Assembly (NCBI GenBank): GCA_030691295.1
Contig: JAUYEQ010000506.1
Coordinates: 1 to 10,327, forward strand
Reading direction: 5' to 3'
From: Bacteroidota bacterium
Lineage (GTDB): Bacteria; Bacteroidota; Bacteroidia; Bacteroidales; Prolixibacteraceae
Length of the DNA stretch: 10,327 nucleotides
The notes below the pieces were generated by a model. The model worked only from the letters and a program-made list of their open reading frames with translations, had not been told where the DNA came from and did not search any database. Position 1 is the stretch's first letter. Every line of letters starts with the position of its first letter. A program made the position numbers and the translations under genes. Positions 1-6,120 of this stretch are shown here, piece by piece.

Positions 1-1479
1 TGCCGATCTGAACAGGTTGATTATCACGATAAGCAATCCAAATGTCATAACCCATGAACCAAGCGATGAAAGGATATTTGCTGCGTGGAACTCGGGTAAA
101 TAATCGTAATAGCGGCGCGGCATTCCCATCATTCCCAGGTAAAACATCGGTGAATATAGGGTAAGGAATCCAACGGTAAAAAATGCCCATCCAACTTTCG
201 CCCAGACTTTGTCGTACATGCGGCCAAACATTTTGGGAAACCAATAGTGGATGGCACCGAAGAAAGCAAAACCAACGCCTCCAAATACAATGAAGTGAAA
301 GTGTGCAACCACAAATGCAGTATCGTGAACATGCACATTCGCAGCCAACGCGCCAAGCACCAAACCGGAAAAACCTCCGATCATGAAAACAAAAATGAAA
401 CTAACTGCCCATAAAAAAGGAGCTTCAGGATTAATAGAACCCTTGTGCATGGTTGAAATCCAGTTAAATACCTTAATAGCACTTGGTATGGCTACAATAA
501 ATGTCAGGATTGAAAAGGTATATTGTGCGGTTCCGCTCATTCCTGAAGTAAACATGTGGTGGCCCCAAACGAAGTAACCTACAAAGGCAATGGCCAATGT
601 TGAAGCAATGATTGCCCGGTATCCGAATATATGTTTTTGCGAGAAAGTTGGGATTATTTCAGAAATGGCACCCATCGCCGGAAGTATCATTACGTAAACG
701 GCGGGATGGGAATATATCCAGAATAAATGCTGGTATAAAATCGGGTCGCCGCCCAGCGCAGGATCAAATACCCCGATGTTAAAAATTCGTTCGAGAGCGA
801 CAAGCACCAGCGTAATTCCAACAACAGGGGTTGCCAGTAACTGAATCCAGGCTGTTCCGTATAGCGACCATGGGAAAAGTGGCATTTTAAACCAGGTCAT
901 GCCTGGTGCACGCATCCTGTGTATGGTCACAATAAAGTTTAATCCGGTTAGAATAGACGAAAATCCCAGCACAAATGCTCCGAATATGGCAGGAAGCAAA
1001 TTTGTTCCCGTTTTAAAGCTGTAGGGAGCATAGAAAGTCCATCCTGTGTCGGGTGTTCCGTTTCCGAAAAGTACTGATGAAATTACCAGCAATGCGCCCG
1101 CTACATAGAAATACCAGGATAGCAGGTTTAACTTCGGAAAAGACACGTCTTTGGCTCCGATCATGATGGGGAGGAAAAAGTTGCCAAATACCGCCGGAAG
1201 TCCGGGTATTACAATCATGAAAATCATGATTACACCATGTACAGTAAAAACTGCATTGTATGTTCCCGGATCCATGATGGTTTTACCCGGTGCAATTAAT
1301 TCAAGTTTCATGGCCAGTCCAAGACCTACGCCCACCACGAACATGACCAACATCGAATACATGTATAAAAGGCCGATACGCTTATGGTCGGTAGAAAATA
1401 TCCATCCGAATATTCCTTTGTATTTTCCTTTGTAATCGAGGTAACTTACCTCGTGCGAAGGATGAGTTGCTGTTTGCAT
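1..1479 (-). CDS. coxA: Cytochrome c oxidase subunit I, A2-type (3' end cut off by window)
   Basis: Catalytic subunit of an aa3/caa3-class heme-copper oxidase in the inner membrane; it reduces O2 to water and pumps protons. The frame is open from the ATG at 1479 to base 1 (493 codons), so the last C-terminal part is missing. Visible residues: heme a ligand H81; H258 and Y262 of the CuB site (cross-linked pair in the family); CuB ligands H307-H308; heme a3 and a ligands H393 and H395; K-channel lysine K336, at the same distance from the HH pair as in Paracoccus; D-channel entrance D111 (GAKDVSFP). The usual helix-VI glutamate is replaced: the sequence is YSHPAVY (256-262), the tyrosine-serine signature of A2 oxidases such as Rhodothermus caa3. 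It starts 17 bases after the Sco stop codon, so they are probably co-transcribed. No Shine-Dalgarno is seen. No subunit II lies upstream. Confidence 0.97.
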   Translation of the reverse strand, partial: MQTATHPSHEVSYLDYKGKYKGIFGWIFSTDHKRIGLLYMYSMLVMFVVGVGLGLAMKLELIAPGKTIMDPGTYNAVFTVHGVIMIFMIVIPGLPAVFGNFFLPIMIGAKDVSFPKLNLLSWYFYVAGALLVISSVLFGNGTPDTGWTFYAPYSFKTGTNLLPAIFGAFVLGFSSILTGLNFIVTIHRMRAPGMTWFKMPLFPWSLYGTAWIQLLATPVVGITLVLVALERIFNIGVFDPALGGDPILYQHLFWIYSHPAVYVMILPAMGAISEIIPTFSQKHIFGYRAIIASTLAIAFVGYFVWGHHMFTSGMSGTAQYTFSILTFIVAIPSAIKVFNWISTMHKGSINPEAPFLWAVSFIFVFMIGGFSGLVLGALAANVHVHDTAFVVAHFHFIVFGGVGFAFFGAIHYWFPKMFGRMYDKVWAKVGWAFFTVGFLTLYSPMFYLGMMGMPRRYYDYLPEFHAANILSSLGSWVMTFGLLIVIINLFRSA

Positions 1480-1496
1480 AGATAAAATATGTTTGT

Positions 1497-2393
1497 TTAT
1501 TTTTTTCTTTTTGGTTTAAATATCAGGAACAGAAAGAAAATACTGGCAAAGAACAATATCAATGTGCCGGTTATCTTTGTTACATTCAGCACATAGGCCT
1601 GTCCAACAGGATCGTACGAAAAACAATACTGCATTATTTTATTGATGGTTGGCGCCGACATTCCCTTTGACGATTCGATAATGGCCATTTTTAAATCGAA
1701 TGGCTGGAAATAGGTGCCATTCATGTAACGGGTAATTTTACCTTTCGGGCTCACCACAGTTACTGATGCAGCATGCAGAAAATCATTTCCTGTTCTTTTA
1801 TATTTGAACCCGGTTGCATTGGTTCCTTTTACAATGCTTGCACTATCCGAAACAAAAAACTTCCATCCATTACTGATTTCCTCTTTTTTGTCCACCAGAT
1901 TCAGATAGTTTACTTTTTTCCGAATGCCTAAATCAATGGTTTCGGTAGGATCGAAACTGATGGTAAGCACCTGGTAATCCACACCTGCAACCATATCCGA
2001 TGCGTTCATTACATTTGCCAAACCTTCCATCAGGGGGCTGCAAACTCCGGGGCATCTGAAATAGACCCAATTAATGATGGTTGGTTTGTCGATTAAATCG
2101 GTTAGAACTACCCGCTGGTTGTTCTCGTCAATCAAATAAATATCGGTGGGAATAAACTCATCAAGATGCTCTACGATACCAATCTCAGGATCTTTTGTTT
2201 TGTCGTCGAAGGCTTTTTGTCCTGAAGCAATTATGCCTGCGAAAAGTATAAAAACTGACAGAAGGAAGAGGGATTTATTGCAGATCATTTTAAAAATATC
2301 GTTTACAATCGACTTGCTCTTTTCTAATGGGAAGTTGTCCTGATTTTCAGGTTTCTTCTTTTGGGTTAATCTGTTACGCTTAGGTTGATCCAT
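1497..2393 (-). CDS. SCO1/SenC-type copper chaperone with C-terminal membrane anchor
   Basis: Thioredoxin-fold protein of the Sco family, which delivers copper to oxidase subunit II (CuA) or keeps its cysteines reduced, acting on the periplasmic side of the membrane. The 298-residue reading has the metal/thiol motif CPGVC (C114, C118) after INWVYFR, and the distal ligand H207 in FLHAASVTVVSP, so the copper site is intact. A hydrophobic stretch at 41-57 is a signal peptide or anchor. A second hydrophobic segment (about 273-293) followed by KPKRKK gives a C-terminal anchor, longer than typical single-anchor Sco proteins. The start is uncertain: the first 35 residues are charged and precede the hydrophobic segment, and an in-frame ATG at 2288 (M36) would give a normal short signal peptide. 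It sits directly before coxA, its likely client. The 98-base gap upstream holds nothing I recognise. Confidence 0.93.
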   Translation of the reverse strand: MDQPKRNRLTQKKKPENQDNFPLEKSKSIVNDIFKMICNKSLFLLSVFILFAGIIASGQKAFDDKTKDPEIGIVEHLDEFIPTDIYLIDENNQRVVLTDLIDKPTIINWVYFRCPGVCSPLMEGLANVMNASDMVAGVDYQVLTISFDPTETIDLGIRKKVNYLNLVDKKEEISNGWKFFVSDSASIVKGTNATGFKYKRTGNDFLHAASVTVVSPKGKITRYMNGTYFQPFDLKMAIIESSKGMSAPTINKIMQYCFSYDPVGQAYVLNVTKITGTLILFFASIFFLFLIFKPKRKK

Positions 2394-2491
2394 TTCTGAT
2401 TTTTGGTTTTCAACAAAATGCTTGTTGGCTCAATATCTGTTTTGCCATAAGAAACCCAAAACAGGTTTGAATGTTTATGAAAATTCAATAT

Positions 2492-3208
2492 TTATTTGCA
2501 GCAACTGCCAGCTTCGGTCTTTACATGAGGCTCCAATTTCTCAGCATTTGGACTGATAAATGGAATCCCCAGCGACATGCCCCTCAGGATAAAAAGCACG
2601 CCAAGCAGAAAAACAAAGTAAGGCACCACCCGTTGCATTTTGCTTCGTACCCGTTGTCCGATGGCATCACTTGCCAACGTTGCGATTAAAAGTAACGGAA
2701 TCGTACCAATTCCAAAGAACATCATAAAAAGTGCGCCGTTCAAAACTGTTCCTGAACTGATGGCTCCGGCAATCGCCACATAAACCAGTCCGCAAGGCAG
2801 CAAGCCGTTCAGTAATCCGATCATCAGGAGCGAAAAATATGAACGGTCGGTAAAAAGTTTTCTAAGCCTGCCTATCAAACGTGCTGAAAATCCGGTGAAA
2901 AGGTTGCCGATGGTAATTCTTTCCCTGAAAAAGAATGGAAACAACACGCTGATTATCATTGCAGCACCGAGCAAAATGGAAGTCCATCGCTGAAAACCTG
3001 CCATGTGAATTCCCTGACCCAGCAAGCCAAATAAAATACCCAAAATACTGTAAGTGACGACCCTGCCTGAATTATACAATACAGCTCCTGAAATTTTTGA
3101 AATCAGGTTGTGCTTTTTTAGCGGAAGGGCAACCACAATTGGGCCGCACATGCCGATACAGTGAAAACTGCCGATCAGGCCAATGGTTAAAGGTGTGAAG
3201 AAGTCCAT
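2492..3208 (-). CDS. TauE/SafE (UreH-like) membrane protein, probable metal transporter of the cbb3 assembly cluster
   Basis: Polytopic inner-membrane protein of 238 residues with about six hydrophobic segments. Near the N-terminus it has FHCIGMCGP (H16, C17, M20, C21), and mid-protein LNGLLPCGLVY (C139). These two motifs mark the UreH/DsbD-like transmembrane family usually annotated as sulfite exporter TauE/SafE, and members are often found beside ccoGH in Bacteroidota. Cysteines and methionine placed within membrane helices, plus a soluble tail with H228 and C236-C237 next to the C-terminus, fit a role in copper handling or thiol transfer. That role is inference from motif and context; sulfite export is not supported by anything here. 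The ATG at 3208 lies 11 bases after the composite repeat and has no Shine-Dalgarno. It comes between ccoH and the Sco gene. Confidence 0.88.
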   Translation of the reverse strand: MDFFTPLTIGLIGSFHCIGMCGPIVVALPLKKHNLISKISGAVLYNSGRVVTYSILGILFGLLGQGIHMAGFQRWTSILLGAAMIISVLFPFFFRERITIGNLFTGFSARLIGRLRKLFTDRSYFSLLMIGLLNGLLPCGLVYVAIAGAISSGTVLNGALFMMFFGIGTIPLLLIATLASDAIGQRVRSKMQRVVPYFVFLLGVLFILRGMSLGIPFISPNAEKLEPHVKTEAGSCCK

Positions 3209-3219
3209 ATTCGTTTTTT

Positions 3220-3304
3220 GTAGAGACGTAATTTATTACGTCTTAATTGTTTGCAAATTAGTATTTAGACGCGATGAATCAGACGCGATGAATCGCGTCT
3301 CTAC
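3220..3304. repeat. Composite palindromic element with GTAGAGACG/CGTCTCTAC ends
   Basis: The 85-bp stretch begins with GTAGAGACG (3220-3228) and ends with its inverse CGTCTCTAC (3296-3304). Inside are two hairpins: one with 9-bp arms AGACGTAAT/ATTACGTCT around TT (3224-3243), and one with 9-bp arms AGACGCGAT/ATCGCGTCT (3281-3300). The 14-bp unit AGACGCGATGAATC is also directly duplicated (3267-3280 and 3281-3294). The same arm sequence occurs at 8514-8539, so this is a dispersed family resembling REP/BIME elements. The ccoH stop codon (TAG, 3303-3301) is part of the outer arm. It fills the ccoH-safE gap and may stabilise or attenuate mRNA (inference). Confidence 0.85.
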
Positions 3305-3744
3305 GGTACCGCAATTTCTTCTTCCTGATAATAGGAAACCTCGCTTGCTTTCCAGTCGATTTTTACCTGATACCTTCCTTTTTCAAGGTTTTTCAGATCG
3401 ATGATCTGCAAAAAGGCAGTATCCGTTTTAACTTCAAGGTTATAATCCCTTCTTGCTTCAACTGGACTATAAAAATGAATTTTACCGGTAAGGTTCTGAT
3501 AATCTCCAAGACCTGGAAATGTCAGCTTCAATGTGTCTTCTGAAAGTTCAAAAACAATTTTCACATCAAGATTAGCCGTATTCGCAACCTTTTCGATGTG
3601 TTGCTGGTAAATGATTGATTTCTGATAATAGTCCTTGTCAACCAAATCAAAATCTTGCCTTACAGCTATTGAAACCAAAAAACTCATTCCGGCTACCATC
3701 ACCAGTAAAGCCAACACAACTCCAGTTCCCCAGTTAAATTTCAT
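3301..3744 (-). CDS. ccoH: FixH/CcoH family cbb3 oxidase assembly protein
   Basis: Small membrane protein needed for assembly or stability of cbb3 oxidase in bacteria where it has been studied. Its 147 residues are close to the family size. The N-terminus MKFNWGTG leads into one transmembrane helix (about 7-27), followed by the family-typical VRQDFDLVDKDYYQKSIIYQQ region and a periplasmic beta-rich domain ending VSYYQEEEIAVP. The start at 3744 is well supported: it is preceded by GGAGG with a six-base spacer, supplied by the adjoining repeat. The stop codon lies inside the palindromic element at 3220-3304, so the last codons directly abut a mobile or repetitive sequence. Its position after ccoG matches the usual ccoGH pair. 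Confidence 0.9.
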   Translation of the reverse strand: MKFNWGTGVVLALLVMVAGMSFLVSIAVRQDFDLVDKDYYQKSIIYQQHIEKVANTANLDVKIVFELSEDTLKLTFPGLGDYQNLTGKIHFYSPVEARRDYNLEVKTDTAFLQIIDLKNLEKGRYQVKIDWKASEVSYYQEEEIAVP

Positions 3745-3791
3745 AAAAAGCCTCCCCCTTCCCCCTCCAAAAGAGGGGGTAAAAAACCAAT
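3745..3791. repeat. G/C-rich intergenic repeat, copy A (carries ccoH ribosome-binding site)
   Basis: On the plus strand it reads AAAAAGCCTCCCCC, then CCCCCTC and GAGGGGG arms around a 5-base loop (3761-3777), then an A-rich stretch ending CCAAT. It aligns along its length, including the CCAAT end, with copy B at 5291-5339, with a few substitutions and a small gap. It begins on the base adjoining the ccoH start codon. On the transcribed strand it gives GGGGGAGGCTTTTTATG. Confidence 0.85.
3751..3755 (-). promoter_or_regulatory. Shine-Dalgarno-like site of ccoH
   Basis: GGAGG on the minus strand, separated from the ccoH ATG by CTTTTT (six bases), a near-ideal position. It is part of repeat copy A. 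Other genes in the window, apart from ccoG, lack such a site, as expected for Bacteroidota. Whether ribosomes of this organism use it is not shown. Confidence 0.55.
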
Positions 3792-3860
3792 GATTTTGTT
3801 ATTGTATAAATCTTCATCTCACTATTATTTTACTCGAATATTTTGCCCGATGCATTCTTG

Positions 3861-3899
3861 AAGTCCCCTCTTTGGGAGGGGATTTAGGGGAGGCCTTTA
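3861..3899. repeat. G/C-rich intergenic repeat, copy C (opposite orientation; carries ccoG stop)
   Basis: Reads on the minus strand as AAGGCCTCCCC, TAAAT, then a hairpin TCCCCTC/GAGGGGA type (arms around 3864-3882). This is the same layout as copies A and B but in inverse orientation. It overlaps the end of ccoG: the last residues KGLP and the TAA stop (3886-3884) are read from the repeat. Between copies C and A (about 3792-3860) is A/T-rich DNA in which I see no gene or clear promoter. Confidence 0.8.
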
Positions 3900-5290
3900 T
3901 CCAGCGAATTCGGCCCGACGAACGATGTTGATATTTTGTCAATCATTTTTCCATTTTCGAATATGCCAATTTCCAGATGGCTGTTCGACGATTTTACATT
4001 TTCCTTTTTCAGTACCACAAGCAGGTTTCTGTTGGCAACTTCGCCTTTCTCTGTTTTCAGGGAATCTCCCATCAGAAGAATTTCACCTTCAGGAGATAGT
4101 AGTTTTAATTCGATACTGACGTCTGAATTTGTTTTGTTCACCATTTGCAGGTTGTATAAATTGCTGTAGTGTTCCTGCCCGTATTCCTGAAACATGGTCC
4201 CGGGTGAGCGGTTGATTATAGTCTCCACATCGCCGCGAACAGTGAATAAATAGATCATCAAGGTCAAAAGGGCAATTAATACCGCCGAATAGGCAATAAC
4301 ACGCGCATTAAACTTCACACTTTTTCCTTCCGAGATAGATTTTTCGGATGTAAAACGTATCAACCCGCTTGGTTTTTTTACTCTTTTCATTACCGAATTG
4401 CAGGCATCAATACACGATGTACAATTGATGCATTCGAGTTGGGTTCCGTTACGAATGTCAATTCCGGTCGGGCAAACATCAACGCAGCTAAAGCAATTGA
4501 CACAATCGCCGTGTTCGCTTCTTCGAAGTTCCGCATTTCTGCGTGGTTCACCGCGTTTGTAATCGTAGGCCACGAGAATGGTATTCACATCGAGCATTAC
4601 CCCTTGCAATCTGCCATACGGACATACCACAGTGCAAACCTGTTCGCGAAACCATCCAAACACAAAATAATGAACTCCTGTAAATGCGATTACACCCATT
4701 AGCAGGCTGAAACGTTCCTGCGGCCAGCTATTAATAATTTCGCCAAGCTTGTTGGTGCCCGTGACATAGGAAACAAATGTAACAATGGTAAAGAACGAAA
4801 TAACCAGGTAAATGCTGTGTTTCAATATCCGTTTCAGGATTTTTACCGCATCAGTCTCCTGTTCTGCCAATTCTTTTTGCTGTTCCGCATTGCCGTCAAT
4901 CAGGTATTCGATGGGCCGGTATAAAAACTCCATAAAAACTGTCTGCGGACAAACCCAACCGCAGAAAATCCTTCCGTAGATAACCGTAAACAATACAATA
5001 AACACAACCAAAGTGATGATTGCCAGTACCAGTAAATGAAAATCCTGCGGATAAAAAGTCGTTCCAAACAATACAAATTTACGTTGCAGAAAATCCAGAA
5101 AAATCAGAGGATCTCCATTGATTTTCAGAAATGGCGCCAGATAAAAAAAGGTGAGCAATGTGCAGGCAATAATTCGCCTGATATTGTACAACTTCCCTTT
5201 GGGCATTTTCGGGAAAAGCCAAACACGCTTGCCATCTTTTCCAAATGTTGACGGCCGGTCTCTGAAGGTCGTTTCCTGAAAATTATCCAT
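3884..5290 (-). CDS. ccoG: CcoG/FixG, membrane polyferredoxin and cupric reductase for cbb3 assembly
   Basis: Iron-sulfur membrane protein; in Rhodobacter the homologue reduces Cu(II) to Cu(I) for the cbb3 assembly path. In the 468-residue product, CxxxCP pairs appear at C110/C114 (FCGWVCPQ) and C219/C223 (CTVVCPYG). Two 4Fe-4S clusters follow: C263, C266, C269, C273, then C287, C290, C293, C297. Hydrophobic segments lie near 39-57, 86-108, 158-178, 196-213 and 331-351. The tail from about 375 is the FixG C-terminal Ig-like domain. I place the start at 5290: the frame extends upstream to an ATG at 5368, but those 26 residues (with APSSGGGWGR) are a translation of repeat copy B, and GGAGG sits six bases before the ATG at 5290. 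The last residues (KGLP) come from repeat copy C. Confidence 0.95.
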   Translation of the reverse strand: MDNFQETTFRDRPSTFGKDGKRVWLFPKMPKGKLYNIRRIIACTLLTFFYLAPFLKINGDPLIFLDFLQRKFVLFGTTFYPQDFHLLVLAIITLVVFIVLFTVIYGRIFCGWVCPQTVFMEFLYRPIEYLIDGNAEQQKELAEQETDAVKILKRILKHSIYLVISFFTIVTFVSYVTGTNKLGEIINSWPQERFSLLMGVIAFTGVHYFVFGWFREQVCTVVCPYGRLQGVMLDVNTILVAYDYKRGEPRRNAELRRSEHGDCVNCFSCVDVCPTGIDIRNGTQLECINCTSCIDACNSVMKRVKKPSGLIRFTSEKSISEGKSVKFNARVIAYSAVLIALLTLMIYLFTVRGDVETIINRSPGTMFQEYGQEHYSNLYNLQMVNKTNSDVSIELKLLSPEGEILLMGDSLKTEKGEVANRNLLVVLKKENVKSSNSHLEIGIFENGKMIDKISTSFVGPNSLDKGLP

Positions 5291-5339
5291 AAAAAGCCTC
5301 CCCCAACCCCCTCCTGAAGAGGGGGCTAAAAGAACCAAT
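5291..5339. repeat. G/C-rich intergenic repeat, copy B (carries ccoG ribosome-binding site)
   Basis: Same orientation and extent as copy A: AAAAAGCCTCCCCC, arms CCCCCTC/GAGGGGG (5308-5325) around CTGAA, then CTAAAAGAACCAAT. It starts on the base next to the ccoG start codon. Read in frame it yields an artificial APSSGGGWGR peptide in front of CcoG. Confidence 0.85.
5297..5301 (-). promoter_or_regulatory. Shine-Dalgarno-like site of ccoG
   Basis: GGAGG on the minus strand with a CTTTTT spacer before the ATG at 5290, identical in sequence and spacing to the ccoH site. It supports the shorter ccoG start and comes from repeat copy B. Functional use is inferred. Confidence 0.55.
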
Positions 5340-5410
5340 ACTCTTAGGTTTGTTTTTTGACATATCAAATTTCTTTAAAAAGATAAATATCAATAATATT
5401 CAGTCGCCAA

Positions 5411-5437
5411 ACTCCCTTCCGCTTGGGGATGGGGCTG
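5411..5437. repeat. G/C-rich intergenic repeat, copy D (diverged, after ccoP stop)
   Basis: On the minus strand it reads CAGCCCCATCCCC, AAGCGG, AAGGGAG, a diverged member of the same CCCC...GGGG family in the orientation of copy C. It begins immediately after the ccoP TAG stop. With copy B it brackets A/T-rich DNA (5340-5410) that holds no gene. Confidence 0.6.
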
Positions 5438-6067
5438 CTAGTTTTTTACAAATTTCTCACCCTCCGGCGCTTTCTGGTTTGGCGGGTTTGTTCCCTGCAA
5501 GCTAAGGATATATTGGATCACATTGTTTATCTGGGTTTTATTCAATTGACTTTTATACGAAATCATCCCTTTTTCAATAACACCTTCATTCACAACCTTG
5601 AGCAAATCTTCCGGGTTTCCGCCGTGAATCCAGTAATCGTCGGTGAAGTTGGGTCCAACAAGACCTTCGCCAAACTTACCATGACAAACCAGACAGGTTT
5701 TATCGAAAATGGTTTTCCCGGCTGCCAGTATTTCTTCTTTAGAAGGAGGAGCAACTGTTGCCGCTTTTGTAGCCTCTTCATTCACTGCTTCATCTGTTTT
5801 TGCACGTGCTGCGATCATCTCTTTGCGATATTCTTTGTGCTGTACAAAGTCGTCATCTTCAAAAACAAAAATCAGCATCATATAGGAGAATGCGATGACA
5901 ATGGTTACATAAAACAGGTATTTCAACCAGGGTGGAAGCGGATTGTCAAGCTCTTTAATGCCATCATATTCATGATCGCCTCCAAAATATTTAATTTGTG
6001 TAGCATCATCTACCTCGTGATGAATTTCTTCCTGCTTGTTCAATTGATCCTCATCATTTGTATGCAT
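5438..6067 (-). CDS. ccoP: cbb3 oxidase subunit III, mono-heme c CcoP
   Basis: Membrane-anchored cytochrome c that passes electrons into the cbb3 oxidase. The 209-residue protein has a polar N-terminus, the CcoP N-terminal signature YDGIKELDNPLPPWLKYLF (34-52) running into one transmembrane helix (about 48-69), an acidic and alanine-rich linker (70-110), and one cytochrome c domain with heme site CLVCH (C125, C128, H129) and probable axial M168 (KGMISYKSQL). Proteobacterial CcoP usually has two CxxCH sites and about 300 residues; here there is only one. The CcoO part of the fused ccoNO gene brings the other visible heme c. The ATG at 6067 has no Shine-Dalgarno. It follows ccoQ by 53 bases. 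The tail after 190 (proline- and lysine-rich) is not recognisable. Confidence 0.95.
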   Translation of the reverse strand: MHTNDEDQLNKQEEIHHEVDDATQIKYFGGDHEYDGIKELDNPLPPWLKYLFYVTIVIAFSYMMLIFVFEDDDFVQHKEYRKEMIAARAKTDEAVNEEATKAATVAPPSKEEILAAGKTIFDKTCLVCHGKFGEGLVGPNFTDDYWIHGGNPEDLLKVVNEGVIEKGMISYKSQLNKTQINNVIQYILSLQGTNPPNQKAPEGEKFVKN

Positions 6068-6120
6068 AGTTCAATATTTTGTTGTTTGAGTTGTCTTTTT
6101 AATTTGTATCATAGTATCAA

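Noticed and set aside
383..577. Plus-strand open frames in the first 1.5 kb
   Set aside because: They lie opposite coxA, whose minus-strand frame is continuous and carries all oxidase motifs; the plus-strand peptides resemble nothing.
2394..2491. Small gene or terminator between safE and sco
   Set aside because: The only ATG frame (MAKQILSQQAFC) is 12 codons, and the AAACC/GGTTT stem is too short with no T-run.
3220..3304. CRISPR array
   Set aside because: Only one 14-bp direct duplication with no spacer; the palindromic arms fit a REP-like element.
5357..5368. FNR/FixK box controlling cbb3 genes
   Set aside because: TTGACATATCAA has half-sites too close together (TTGA-N4-TCAA against TTGAT-N4-ATCAA) and lies in front of ccoG, not the first gene of the cluster.
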